Positions 32,006 to 40,405 of a stretch of DNA of 46,734 bases are shown in pieces. Each line of letters opens with the position of its first letter. The stretch's first letter is position 1. The stretch covers positions 1 through 46,734 of the forward strand of contig CAQGLR010000028.1 in NCBI GenBank assembly GCA_948794795.1, given 5' to 3'. Made by a program: the position numbers and the translations under genes. The DNA comes from an uncultured Lachnospiraceae bacterium (GTDB lineage: Bacteria > Bacillota > Clostridia > Lachnospirales > Lachnospiraceae). The notes below the pieces were generated by a model. The model made no database searches and was not told the origin of the DNA. It worked only from the letters and a program-made list of their open reading frames with translations.

Positions 32006-32245
32006 ATGAAAGACAAGATAAAAGTAAAGTTTAAGGATATTAATGATGTAAGTAAATTCGTCCGCATTGTTTCACAGTATGATGGAGATTTTGATTTATA
32101 TTGTGGAAGTTACTGTGTTGACGCTAAGTCAATACTTGGAATTATGACTATGGATTTAAAGAGCATTTTGTGGATGACAAGTAATTGTGAGCAGAGCGAT
32201 AAAGAGAGACTTATGCGTGAATTAAAACCAGTGATTGCTGCATAA
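32006..32245 (+). CDS. HPr-like protein lacking the active-site histidine
   Basis: 79 residues from the ATG at 32006, after AAAGGAG. The fold pattern of HPr/Crh is clear: VSKFVRIVSQYDGDFDLYCG, then VDAKSILGIMTMDL, matching the part of HPr around Ser46 (family: NLKSIMGVMSL). The region that holds His15 in HPr (GxHARPA) reads DINDVSKF, so no phosphoryl transfer from Enzyme I is possible. Like Crh of Bacillus it could still be phosphorylated on the serine by HPr kinase and act as a regulator of carbon-catabolite control; this is inference. Monocistronic, with its own terminator. Confidence 0.85.
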   Translation: MKDKIKVKFKDINDVSKFVRIVSQYDGDFDLYCGSYCVDAKSILGIMTMDLKSILWMTSNCEQSDKERLMRELKPVIAA

Positions 32246-32315
32246 TTACAGACAAAGGAAAATGTATGGATATAAGGTTACAGCCTGTTAAAGGCTGTAA
32301 TTGTATAAGCACGGT

Positions 32316-32351
32316 GGGCATTACATCTAGTTGATTGTAATGCCCGTTTTT
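32316..32351 (+). terminator. Terminator of the HPr-like gene
   Basis: GGGCATTACA (32316-32325) and TGTAATGCCC (32336-32345) form a 10-bp stem with a 10-base loop, followed by GTTTTT. A smaller hairpin (ACAGCC/GGCTGT, ~32280-32298) precedes it. Confidence 0.85.
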
Positions 32352-32449
32352 GATATAATATATTCTATGGGTTGCCTGGCAACTATAGTTTTCTGTATAT
32401 AGTAGTGCCTTAAGCACTTTCCATAATTTGAATTATATGGAGGTAATAA

Positions 32450-34612
32450 ATGAACAAAAGAGTTTTAACAGGAATACTCACCATAATATTACTTTTTTCG
32501 GGGGCTATAAAAGCCAAGGCAGTAAGTTACCATGAAGGAGATGCCGAAGAATATATTATAAACCAGCTTGGTGCTGCCAATGTACCAGGTATGTCTGTAT
32601 CAATAGTTACTTCACAAAAAGAAATATATAGTGCAGCATTTGGCAACGTTGAAGAAACCTCATCTAATTTGCAGGCGGGGGTACTGGCAAGGACTTTTAC
32701 ATCACTGGCAGTTATGCAGCTTGTTGAAGATGGGGCAGTTAAACTTGAAGATAGTGTACTTGGATATATAGATAATACAAAGGCAGGGCTTTCTTCTAAT
32801 ATTACAATAAAAGAACTTTTGTCATATACAGACCCTGTATCACAAGATGTAAAGTTAATAAACGGGCTTGAGGCATATGATACCAGTACAGATGGTGAAG
32901 TTTTACAAATAAATGCAAAATTTAATTTGCTTGGGGAGATTATTGAAAAAGTATCTGGAAAAAGTTATGCTAATTATATAAGAGAAAATATAATTATTCC
33001 ACTTGATATGCAGTCAACTTATGTAATTGGTGAGCCAGGTGCTGTCCAAGGGATTATACCTGGAAACAGGAATTACTTTGGTCTTCCTTTAAAAGACGAT
33101 ATTCCAGAAAATGGGGAATGTTGGCTTGGTATTCCGTCAAGTGGTATTATTTCTAATGTAAAAGACCTTGGAAAATATATGCAGATGTATCTTTCAGCAG
33201 GTGGAAAGACTATATCATACAATACAATAGAATCTATAATGGACAATGGGGAATATGCAGGGAAAAGTATTTTTGGTACAGATGCATATTATTCTATGGG
33301 TTGGATATCAACTGAAGCCAATGGTGAAAAGTTATATTATTGTAGTGGTTCTATTGAAAACTATACATCTGCAATGTTTATAATCCCTTCATTGGATGTT
33401 GGGATATCTATTCTTTTTAATTCTGCAGATGTACTTACAGGCCAGAAGTTTACTGATAAGATTGAAGCAGGTGTAGTATCACTTGTAATGGGAGGTACAG
33501 CAGAGTCTGTAAGTTCTAATGAGTATCTTATGGAACATGGAATAGCTGGTGTAGCCAGTTTTTTTGCACTGGTTTGCGGGCTGCTTCCGTTGCTGATGAT
33601 GGAAGTGTGGACCAGATGGACTAAAGATAGATTTAGCATAATACGTGTATTGTTAGATGTAATACTACACATTATCCTGCCAACATCCCTTATATTTATT
33701 ATAAGTTATTATGTTGGACAATGGAGTGTTATAGTAAGGGTAATTCCAGATTTGTCATATGTAGCAGCAGGAGTTATTGGATTATTTTATTTTGGTGGTA
33801 TAGTAAAGATTATAGCACATTTTGTAATTACAATCCGTGGAAGTAAAGAAGATAATACTAGTGGAGAGAATATTGCCAAAGAAAATACAGAAGACAATAC
33901 CAGCGTTTTGCAAGAGGATAATAATATTGGTGTAAATATACCTGAATATAAAGCCAGGGAAAATGAAGAAAATAATAAAGACGTTAAGGATAAAAAAGAA
34001 GATAAAGCCAAAAAAGAAGATAAGGACAAAAAAGATAAAAGAGAAAGATGGACAGAACATATAAATAAACATACAAACACTAAGCCAGAGAAAACGGGCA
34101 AGCCAGAATTGGCAGACGAAGTCCAGGAAATAGAAGATAATAGTTTGCAAAATATACCAGATATAAATGCAGAAGAAGTTGTAACAGAAAATGAAAGCAC
34201 AATAGTAAATAAAGAAGAACCAGAAGAAGAGAATACTGTAACAGAAGAAGAAAATAAAGAGAAGGATATAGAAAAAAATAAAGAGAAAAATAAGGCTGGT
34301 ACAGTAAACAAGGAGAATAAACGGCCTTCAAGGGAGAATAAGGGAAATAGGCCAGATGTAAAAAATCCTGTTAAATCCAGGCCAGACCAGGCAAGGAGGG
34401 ATAACAGGCCTAAAAGGTTTGTTGTTGTTAATGACAATGCCATGTCTGATAAAGATAAGAACCACCAGGAGAATAGTACCAGGAATAATAAAAGAATTAA
34501 TAGTTATAAAAGGACAGGTATTAATAATAAAAATCCAGCTAATAGAAACATTAATAATAAAAATGCTTTTAACAGAGGTAATTCCAAAAATAACTTTAAT
34601 AAAAAGCATTAA
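32450..34612 (+). CDS. Catalytically dead beta-lactamase-fold membrane protein with long charged tail
   Basis: 720 residues; GGAGGT site upstream. A signal peptide is followed by a class-C beta-lactamase/DD-peptidase-like domain (~25-350). Family landmarks such as FTSLAVMQLVEDGAVKLED and FNLLGEIIEKVSG are plain, yet the catalytic residues are not. The SxxK motif reads VLAR (V78-R81), YxN reads INA, and the HTSG-like loop reads YTDP. It should bind rather than cleave, for instance a peptidoglycan peptide or a lipid. Three membrane helices (~362-460) come next, and then ~255 residues of Glu/Lys/Asn-rich disordered tail, basic and Asn-rich at the very end (NNKNPANRNINNKNAFNRG), probably cytosolic. 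It is followed 28 bases later by an Asp/Trp-rich secreted protein gene. Confidence 0.85.
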   Translation: MNKRVLTGILTIILLFSGAIKAKAVSYHEGDAEEYIINQLGAANVPGMSVSIVTSQKEIYSAAFGNVEETSSNLQAGVLARTFTSLAVMQLVEDGAVKLEDSVLGYIDNTKAGLSSNITIKELLSYTDPVSQDVKLINGLEAYDTSTDGEVLQINAKFNLLGEIIEKVSGKSYANYIRENIIIPLDMQSTYVIGEPGAVQGIIPGNRNYFGLPLKDDIPENGECWLGIPSSGIISNVKDLGKYMQMYLSAGGKTISYNTIESIMDNGEYAGKSIFGTDAYYSMGWISTEANGEKLYYCSGSIENYTSAMFIIPSLDVGISILFNSADVLTGQKFTDKIEAGVVSLVMGGTAESVSSNEYLMEHGIAGVASFFALVCGLLPLLMMEVWTRWTKDRFSIIRVLLDVILHIILPTSLIFIISYYVGQWSVIVRVIPDLSYVAAGVIGLFYFGGIVKIIAHFVITIRGSKEDNTSGENIAKENTEDNTSVLQEDNNIGVNIPEYKARENEENNKDVKDKKEDKAKKEDKDKKDKRERWTEHINKHTNTKPEKTGKPELADEVQEIEDNSLQNIPDINAEEVVTENESTIVNKEEPEEENTVTEEENKEKDIEKNKEKNKAGTVNKENKRPSRENKGNRPDVKNPVKSRPDQARRDNRPKRFVVVNDNAMSDKDKNHQENSTRNNKRINSYKRTGINNKNPANRNINNKNAFNRGNSKNNFNKKH

Positions 34613-34640
34613 TAAAAAATTACAAAGAAGGAGGATGCTT

Positions 34641-35228
34641 ATGAGGAAAAGAATATTAATTGCTGTTATGGCAGTTATGTTATGTGGTACATCTGCAAAG
34701 TGGGCACATGCTGGTGCCAGGAACGGAATGCAGTTACGTACAGAGTCCAGTATTCCAGATGATGGCTGGTATGATGTTGGTGACTGGGATGACAACAGCA
34801 GTACAGATAATGATGGCTGGGATATGGACAATGATTTACAGGATGATAATACAGATGGCTGGGATGATAATTACTGGGATGATGACAACTGGGATGATGA
34901 TTACTGGGAGGAAGATGTAACGCTGGCATTAACTGATATTTCAGTTAATCCCAAGAGCAAAATAATTAAAAAAGGCAAGGTGTTTTATATTGAAATAGTT
35001 CCAGCAAATAAGAATGACTGGGTATCATCTGATGAGTGGGAAGAAGTTTGCGGGGACAATATTGCAAGTGTAGAATTTACTTCAACTAAAAGCAGCATTG
35101 TTTCAGCAAGTAAGTTTAATGGCAAAATTAAGGGCAAGAAAAAAGGGACTGCTATAATTAAGACAAAGATTACATTGATAAATAATGAATCTATAGTATT
35201 GAAAACAAAAGTTACCGTAAAAAAATAG
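34641..35228 (+). CDS. Secreted Asp/Trp-rich protein with Ig-like domain
   Basis: 195 residues from the ATG at 34641, after AAGGAGGA; the reading frame extends upstream through the preceding gene but that is not used. Signal peptide MRKRILIAVMAVMLCGTSA, cleaved near AHA|GA. Residues ~40-92 are almost only Asp, Trp, Asn, Tyr and Gly, with repeats such as DDNYWDDDNWDDDYW: a highly acidic, aromatic low-complexity segment that may bind calcium or wall polymers. Residues ~95-195 resemble a bacterial Ig-like domain (SVNPKSKIIKKGKVFYIEI ... ASKFNGKIKGKKKGTAII), like the one in the protein at the left end of the window. Probably in one operon with the dead beta-lactamase-fold gene; function unknown. 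Confidence 0.75.
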   Translation: MRKRILIAVMAVMLCGTSAKWAHAGARNGMQLRTESSIPDDGWYDVGDWDDNSSTDNDGWDMDNDLQDDNTDGWDDNYWDDDNWDDDYWEEDVTLALTDISVNPKSKIIKKGKVFYIEIVPANKNDWVSSDEWEEVCGDNIASVEFTSTKSSIVSASKFNGKIKGKKKGTAIIKTKITLINNESIVLKTKVTVKK

Positions 35229-35271
35229 CATAAGCTTTGTTTTATTGTCTGGATTTAAGAATAATTTGTTA

Positions 35272-35300
35272 TTGACATAATCCCAAATAAATGTTAATAT
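35272..35300 (+). promoter_or_regulatory. Promoter of the T-box / ilvBN operon
   Basis: TTGACA (35272-35277), 17-base spacer, TAATAT (35295-35300). Start of transcription near 35307. Confidence 0.75.
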
Positions 35301-35306
35301 CACATA

Positions 35307-35583
35307 AATTAGAAAAATGCAGTGACAGGGAGGAGTACATATCTACTGGATGCATAGAGAGAAGATGGCTGGTGTAAATCTTCATTCCGTATATATGGAA
35401 GTAGCCTTTGAGCAGTGGACCGAAAGAATTTATCTGGGTAGGCTCCAACGGAATTTCCCACCGTTATAAGGGAAACAGTATTAATGGCTTTTTGCCTGCG
35501 TACTGGCAGAGTGTGGAATTTTTCTGAATTTAGGTGGTACCGCGGTTTATCCGTCCTAAGCTTTTTAAGCTTAGGACTTTTTT
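35307..35583 (+). promoter_or_regulatory. T-box riboswitch with valine (GUA) specifier
   Basis: The leader has the hallmarks of a T-box. They are the stem I bend motifs GAGGAGTACAT and AGAGAGAAGATGGCTGGTG, the specifier side GGAA-GTA-GCC followed by TTTGAGC (GTA at 35401-35403), CCGAAAG after stem I, and the conserved T-box AGGTGGTACCGCGG (35532-35545). GTCCTAAGCTT (35553-35563) and AAGCTTAGGAC (35567-35577) form the terminator with TTTTTT after it. Uncharged tRNA-Val would pair with the specifier and the T-box bulge, stop the terminator forming, and let ilvBN be transcribed. GUA as codon fits valine synthesis; the reading of the specifier is by alignment to the GGAAxxxGCC pattern. 35584-35690 holds nothing further. 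Confidence 0.93.
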
Positions 35584-35699
35584 AATGTACATGGCCAGGG
35601 GAAGACAAATCTTTTCTGTCCAGTTATAATAAACTTTGTATACCTGGATTTATGCCAAAATAACCGCAGGCAGTTATTTGCCAGAAGGAGGATATAATT

Positions 35700-37427
35700 A
35701 TGGTAAAAGGAACAGAACTTTTTGTAAAAGCATTAAGAGAAGAAGGTGTTGATACACTGTTTGCTTATCCAGGAGGGCAGGCAATAGACTTATTTGATGC
35801 ATTGTATGGAGTGGAAGATATAGATGTTATTATACCAAGACATGAACAGGCACTTATACATGCAGCAGATGGTTATGCCCGTTCAACTGGCAAGACCGGT
35901 GTATGCCTTGTTACAAGCGGGCCAGGTGCAGCTAATCTTGTAACAGGAATAGCAACTGCTAATTATGACAGCGTGCCTCTTGTATGTTTTACAGGGCAGG
36001 TACCACTTGGGCTTCTTGGAAACGATGCATTCCAGGAAGTTGATATAGTTGGGATTACAAATAGTATATGCAAATATTCAGTTACAGTAAGAAAAAGGGA
36101 AGACCTTGGAAGAATTATAAAAGAAGCATTTTATATAGCACGTACTGGAAGACCTGGTCCTGTTGTAGTAGACCTGCCTAAAGATATCCAGAATGGCATG
36201 GGAAGTGAAGTATATCCAGAAAGTGTAAGTATACGTGGATATAAGCCAAGTGAAGGCGTACATGCAGGCCAGCTTAAAAAAGCACTAGCTGAACTTAAAA
36301 AAGCAAAGAAGCCACTTTTTCTGGCAGGAGGTGGTGTAAATATAGCAGGTGCCAATGAAAGTATGGAAAAGCTTGTTGATATAACAGGGATACCTGTTGT
36401 TACTACAATAATGGGTAAAGGTGCAGTGCCATGTGGGCATAGTTTATATCTTGGAAATCTTGGTATACATGGAAGTTATGCTGCTAACCATGCTGTAAAT
36501 GAATGTGATGTATTATTCTCTATAGGAACACGTTTTAATGACAGGATAACAGGCAAAATAAGTGAGTTTGCGCCAGGTGCCAAGATAATACATATTGATG
36601 TTGACCCTGCTTCCATATCAAAAAATATTGTAGTTGATATACCAATAGTAGCAGATGCCAAACTTGCAATAGATAAGATATTAGAGTATGTTGCACCTAT
36701 GAAAATTAGTAAATGGGTGGAACAGACAATGGAATGGAAGAAAAAGTACCCAGTTAAAATGAAAGAATGTAAAGGGCTTTCCCCAGAAACAGTTATAAGA
36801 TATATTAATGAAAACTTTAATTCACCAATAATTGCAACAGATGTAGGACAGAACCAGCTCTGGGTAACACAGTATTTTGAGCCATCAGGCAATGGTAAAC
36901 TGCTTACATCAGGCGGGCTTGGAACTATGGGATATGGGCTTCCAGCTGCATTAGGAGCAAAACTGGGCAGTCCAGACAGTACAGTTATTACAATTTCTGG
37001 TGATGGCGGTATACAGATGAATATACAAGAACTTGCAACAGCAATGGTTTATGGCCTGCAGGTTATAATTGTTGTATTTAATAATGGTTATCTTGGCAAT
37101 GTACGCCAGTGGCAGGAACTTTTTTATGAAAAAAGGTATTCAGGTACATGTTTAAGATACCGTAAAAGCTGCAAAAATAACTGCCATGGCTGTGAAGATG
37201 GTGGAAAGAACTGCCCTAAGTATATCCCTGATTTTATAAAACTTGCTGAGAGTTATGAGGCACATGGGATAAGGATATTTAAAGAAGAAGATATAAAGAA
37301 AGCATTTGATTATGCTGCTGGATTTAAAGATTCACCAACAATTATAGAGTGTATAATAGACAGTGATGCCAATGTATTTCCTATGGTTCCAACAGGAAGA
37401 GGGCTGTCAGAAATAATTATGTGTTAA
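35700..37427 (+). CDS. ilvB: Acetolactate synthase large (catalytic) subunit
   Basis: 575 residues. It condenses two pyruvates (or pyruvate and 2-oxobutyrate) with thiamine diphosphate, the first common step to valine, leucine and isoleucine. Signatures: LFAYPGGQAIDLFDAL, PRHEQALIHAADGYA (with the TPP glutamate), TSGPGAANLVTGIATA, and the TPP/Mg motif GDGGIQMN from 434 to FNNGYLG near 461. One oddity: in the C-terminal loop a Cys-rich insert of ~20 residues with C484, C491, C495, C498 and C505 (CX6CX3CX2CX6C) stands where most family members run directly from the RYS-T-C-L region into PDF. It may hold Zn or an Fe-S cluster. Controlled by the T-box leader; followed by ilvN. Confidence 0.96.
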   Translation: MVKGTELFVKALREEGVDTLFAYPGGQAIDLFDALYGVEDIDVIIPRHEQALIHAADGYARSTGKTGVCLVTSGPGAANLVTGIATANYDSVPLVCFTGQVPLGLLGNDAFQEVDIVGITNSICKYSVTVRKREDLGRIIKEAFYIARTGRPGPVVVDLPKDIQNGMGSEVYPESVSIRGYKPSEGVHAGQLKKALAELKKAKKPLFLAGGGVNIAGANESMEKLVDITGIPVVTTIMGKGAVPCGHSLYLGNLGIHGSYAANHAVNECDVLFSIGTRFNDRITGKISEFAPGAKIIHIDVDPASISKNIVVDIPIVADAKLAIDKILEYVAPMKISKWVEQTMEWKKKYPVKMKECKGLSPETVIRYINENFNSPIIATDVGQNQLWVTQYFEPSGNGKLLTSGGLGTMGYGLPAALGAKLGSPDSTVITISGDGGIQMNIQELATAMVYGLQVIIVVFNNGYLGNVRQWQELFYEKRYSGTCLRYRKSCKNNCHGCEDGGKNCPKYIPDFIKLAESYEAHGIRIFKEEDIKKAFDYAAGFKDSPTIIECIIDSDANVFPMVPTGRGLSEIIMC

Positions 37428-37521
37428 TCTGGTGTAATGTCTGGCAAGATATAGTATATATTATTTGAAGAAAGGAAATATCCCATAAATTTTGTGTATA
37501 GTATGGGATATGGTGTAGATT

Positions 37522-38028
37522 ATGGAAGTTAAAAAACGTTGGATATCACTTTATGTTGAGAACCAGATAGGTGTACTTGCTAAAATATCAGGAATGTTTG
37601 CTGCAAAATCATATAACCTTGATACCCTTACTGTTGGCGAAACACAAGACCCTTCTGTTTCAAGGATGACAATAGGCCTTACAAGTGACGATATGACATT
37701 TGAACAGATAAAAAAGCAGCTTAACCGTAATGTAGTAGTAATAAAAGTAATTGATATTTCAGAAGTTCCTATTCATAAAAAAGAACTTTTATATATAAAA
37801 GTGAATAGTTGTTCAGATAAAGATAAATCTGAAATATTCAGGATAGCACAAGCATTTTCTCTTGATATAATTGACTATAGCAGAAATTCAGTGCTTGTAC
37901 AATGCGTTAAGACAGAGGATAAAAATAATGATATGATAGCACTTTTTAACAAAACATTTATAAACAGGATTGAAGTAGTACGGGGAGGCAGTGTTGCAAT
38001 AGAAGCGTTGTCATTAAATGACAGGTAA
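37522..38028 (+). CDS. ilvN: Acetolactate synthase small (regulatory) subunit
   Basis: 168 residues, the standard size. An N-terminal ACT domain (WISLYVENQIGVLAKISGMF ... YNLDTLTVG) binds valine for feedback inhibition; the C-terminal half is the ACT-like activation domain that raises activity of the large subunit. 94 bases after ilvB on the same transcript, with only a weak ribosome site (GGGATATGG), so its translation rate may be set by coupling or kept low. Confidence 0.95.
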   Translation: MEVKKRWISLYVENQIGVLAKISGMFAAKSYNLDTLTVGETQDPSVSRMTIGLTSDDMTFEQIKKQLNRNVVVIKVIDISEVPIHKKELLYIKVNSCSDKDKSEIFRIAQAFSLDIIDYSRNSVLVQCVKTEDKNNDMIALFNKTFINRIEVVRGGSVAIEALSLNDR

Positions 38029-38139
38029 AATGGAGTATACAGGTAATTAATTATTGGTTAATACTTATAAAATTTTCTATACAAAAATATACTATTTGTA
38101 GTATAATATTATAGGAAATTAAAAGGGGAGGTATTAACG

Positions 38140-39594
38140 ATGACAGAAAACCAGTATAAAAGAGCTAATATGGCTGTATTTCCAATTCTTTTAGCATTAA
38201 TATTATTAAATTCAGGTATGCTTTTAACTATTTTAGTATCAGGCAGTGCTACAATAAATACATATATCCAGTTATTAGTGTATTTTGTTATCTCAGCTGT
38301 TATTATAGCAGTATATATAACTAATAGGGAAAAGTATATATGTTCCCTTATACTTTATACGTCTGGTGGCATTATATATATTGTAATGATGTGTTTTAAT
38401 ATGCAACAGATTTCGTTTATATATGCGTTGCCAATAATATTTGCGTATATTGCATATCTTAACAAGAGGCTTATGTATATAAGCAATATTGTAGTTATAC
38501 TGGCTTATATTATACAGTGTGTAAGGCTTTCATTGACAGGTGAGCCAGACCAGTATACGATGATTATAGGTTTAATGGTAATGTTTCTTTCTGCATTTGC
38601 AACTATACGCGTAACAAAACTGCTTATGCAATTCTTTGACGAAAATACAAATGCAATAAAAGAAGGTGCCAAAAAACAGCAGGAAGCTAATGATATTATG
38701 TCAGAGGTTGCACAGCAGCTCAATAATAAATTTGAAGCCGCTTCAGAGCTGGTTTCAGTCCTTAGCAGTTCAGTAAGCTCAAATGATATGTCCATGAAAA
38801 ATATATCAGAAAGTACAGAAAGTACAGCTGAAGCTATACAGAAACAGGCACAGATGTGCAGTGATATTAATGAGGCAACATCAAAAGCAGAAGAGAAGAC
38901 TCTTGAAATGAAAGAGGATTCTGATATGACAAGGACTACTATTGATGATGGTGCAAAGGTAGTAGAGAACCTTAAACGCCAGGCACAGACTGTAGATGAG
39001 AATAACAGTAATACGGTAGAAGCTACAAAGCGGCTTTCAGAAAAAGCTTACGAAGTAGAGGAAATTGTAGGAAGCATAATGTCTATTTCAAGCCAGACAA
39101 ATCTTCTTGCACTTAATGCTTCTATAGAGGCAGCAAGGGCAGGTGAAGCAGGCAAAGGATTTGCGGTTGTTGCAGATGAAATACGCCAGCTTTCAGAAGA
39201 AACAAAAGATGCAACCAATAAAATTACTGATATTATCAACCAGCTTATACAAGACGTGGAAACAGCAGGCCAGAGTATAGAAATATCAAGCCAGTCAATA
39301 AGTATACAAAATAATATGATTGATGATACAAAGCAAAGGTTTGGTATAATTGAAAGAAATGTGAAAAACCTTATTAATGGCATACAGGCAACAGAGAAAA
39401 TTATGAAAGACATTGTAGGTGCAACAAGTATTATTTCTGATAATATAAGCCAGCTTTCTGCAACAAGTGAGGAAGTCTTTGCTTCGTCAGCAGAAGGTGT
39501 ACAGCAGTCAGAACTTTCTGTAAACAAGATGCAGGAATTTGAAGATGTATTAAAAGAAATAAAAGAACTTGCAAAGCAGCTTGAAACTGTTTAA
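38140..39594 (+). CDS. Methyl-accepting chemotaxis protein with polytopic membrane domain
   Basis: 484 residues, GGGGAGG site. Six membrane helices fill residues ~10-165 with hardly any extracellular loop, so it senses within or near the membrane rather than through a periplasmic-type domain. The cytoplasmic signalling domain is a long coiled coil with the highly conserved hairpin tip ISSQTNLLALNASIEAARAG followed by EAGKGFAVVADEIR. It controls CheA/CheW. No HAMP domain is clear between membrane part and coiled coil. No che or flagellar genes are in the window; it is monocistronic, ending in a shared terminator. Confidence 0.92.
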   Translation: MTENQYKRANMAVFPILLALILLNSGMLLTILVSGSATINTYIQLLVYFVISAVIIAVYITNREKYICSLILYTSGGIIYIVMMCFNMQQISFIYALPIIFAYIAYLNKRLMYISNIVVILAYIIQCVRLSLTGEPDQYTMIIGLMVMFLSAFATIRVTKLLMQFFDENTNAIKEGAKKQQEANDIMSEVAQQLNNKFEAASELVSVLSSSVSSNDMSMKNISESTESTAEAIQKQAQMCSDINEATSKAEEKTLEMKEDSDMTRTTIDDGAKVVENLKRQAQTVDENNSNTVEATKRLSEKAYEVEEIVGSIMSISSQTNLLALNASIEAARAGEAGKGFAVVADEIRQLSEETKDATNKITDIINQLIQDVETAGQSIEISSQSISIQNNMIDDTKQRFGIIERNVKNLINGIQATEKIMKDIVGATSIISDNISQLSATSEEVFASSAEGVQQSELSVNKMQEFEDVLKEIKELAKQLETV

Positions 39595-39613
39595 AAATTA
39601 AATATTTCACAAG

Positions 39614-39664
39614 TTATATGGCTCTGGGAATTCCAAATATCCGGAATTTGCCAGAGCCATATAA
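39614..39664. terminator. Bidirectional terminator between chemotaxis receptor and response regulator
   Basis: TTATATGGCTCTGG (39614-39627) pairs perfectly with CCAGAGCCATATAA (39651-39664); GGAATT segments in the loop can pair further. It stands between the convergent genes ending at 39594 (plus) and 39743 (minus). T-runs are short, so efficiency is uncertain. Confidence 0.65.
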
Positions 39665-39742
39665 TCTTTATATAAATTGACTTTTCAAACATTTATAAGT
39701 GTAATTTTTATAAACACCTTTATCTGGTGCGGAGGCATGTTT

Positions 39743-40363
39743 TTAATTGTGTTTATAATAAAAAACTGCAAGCTGTGTCCTGTTGTGAAGTCCAAGCTTT
39801 TCAAGAATCTGGCTTAAATAATTTCTTACAGTCCCTTCGCTAAGGAAAAGTTTAGCAGCTATTTCTTTGTTGCTAAGTCCATCTGCAATAAGTTCAATAA
39901 TATTTATCTCACGTTCATTAATATCATATAAAGCATAGTCAAATTTTGATGTAGAACTTATAAGTCCTGGTATTTTAGAAATTATTTCTGTACCAAATAC
40001 ACTTTGTCCAGAATATACAGCTTCAAGTGCAGGAAGTATGCTTTCATAATCTTGTTTTAAAAGATATCCTTTTGCACCAAGTTTAAGTGCCTGTATAATA
40101 TATTCATCATCAAGAAATGTAGTTAAGAGAAGTATCCTGGCACCAGGATATTTTTTAAGGATAGCTTCCGTTGCTTCAAGACCGCTTAATCCTTTCATCT
40201 GTATATCAGTAAGAAGTATATCAGGGTTATATTTTTCATAAAGTTCTATTGCCTCACTGCCATCAGTGCCAGTTGCTGGGACAGTTACATCACCAGAGGC
40301 TTCAAGTATTGCTTTTAATGCGCTTGTAACAAATTTGTCATCATCTATAATTATTACATTCAT
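39743..40363 (-). CDS. NarL/FixJ-family response regulator
   Basis: 206 residues, AAGGAGAG site before the start. Receiver with DDD near the N-terminus (IIIDDDKFV) and acceptor D53 (LLTDIQMKG), then a LuxR-type helix-turn-helix (INEREINIIELIADGLSNKE ... LSEGTVRNYLSQILEKLG). It follows the histidine kinase gene by 42 bases on the minus strand, so it is that kinase's partner. By layout it corresponds to LnrK (YfiK) of B. subtilis, which activates an ABC exporter on membrane damage by polyene compounds; the correspondence is inferred from gene order and families. Confidence 0.93.
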   Translation of the reverse strand: MNVIIIDDDKFVTSALKAILEASGDVTVPATGTDGSEAIELYEKYNPDILLTDIQMKGLSGLEATEAILKKYPGARILLLTTFLDDEYIIQALKLGAKGYLLKQDYESILPALEAVYSGQSVFGTEIISKIPGLISSTSKFDYALYDINEREINIIELIADGLSNKEIAAKLFLSEGTVRNYLSQILEKLGLHNRTQLAVFYYKHN

Positions 40364-40405
40364 TTAACAACTCTCCTTAATTTTTAAACAAGTTCTAGTA
40401 TTGTA

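Noticed and set aside
32450..33500. Reading this protein as an active beta-lactamase or resistance gene
   Set aside because: SxxK and YxN catalytic motifs are replaced (VLAR, INA), so hydrolysis of beta-lactams is not expected.
33787..34443. Minus-strand open frames opposite the charged tail of the beta-lactamase-fold protein
   Set aside because: Ser/Leu/Phe-rich complement of a Glu/Lys/Asn-rich tail; no start signal.
34419..34640. Upstream extension of the Asp/Trp-rich protein's frame
   Set aside because: It overlaps the preceding gene in another frame, while a ribosome site and signal peptide mark the ATG at 34641 as the start.
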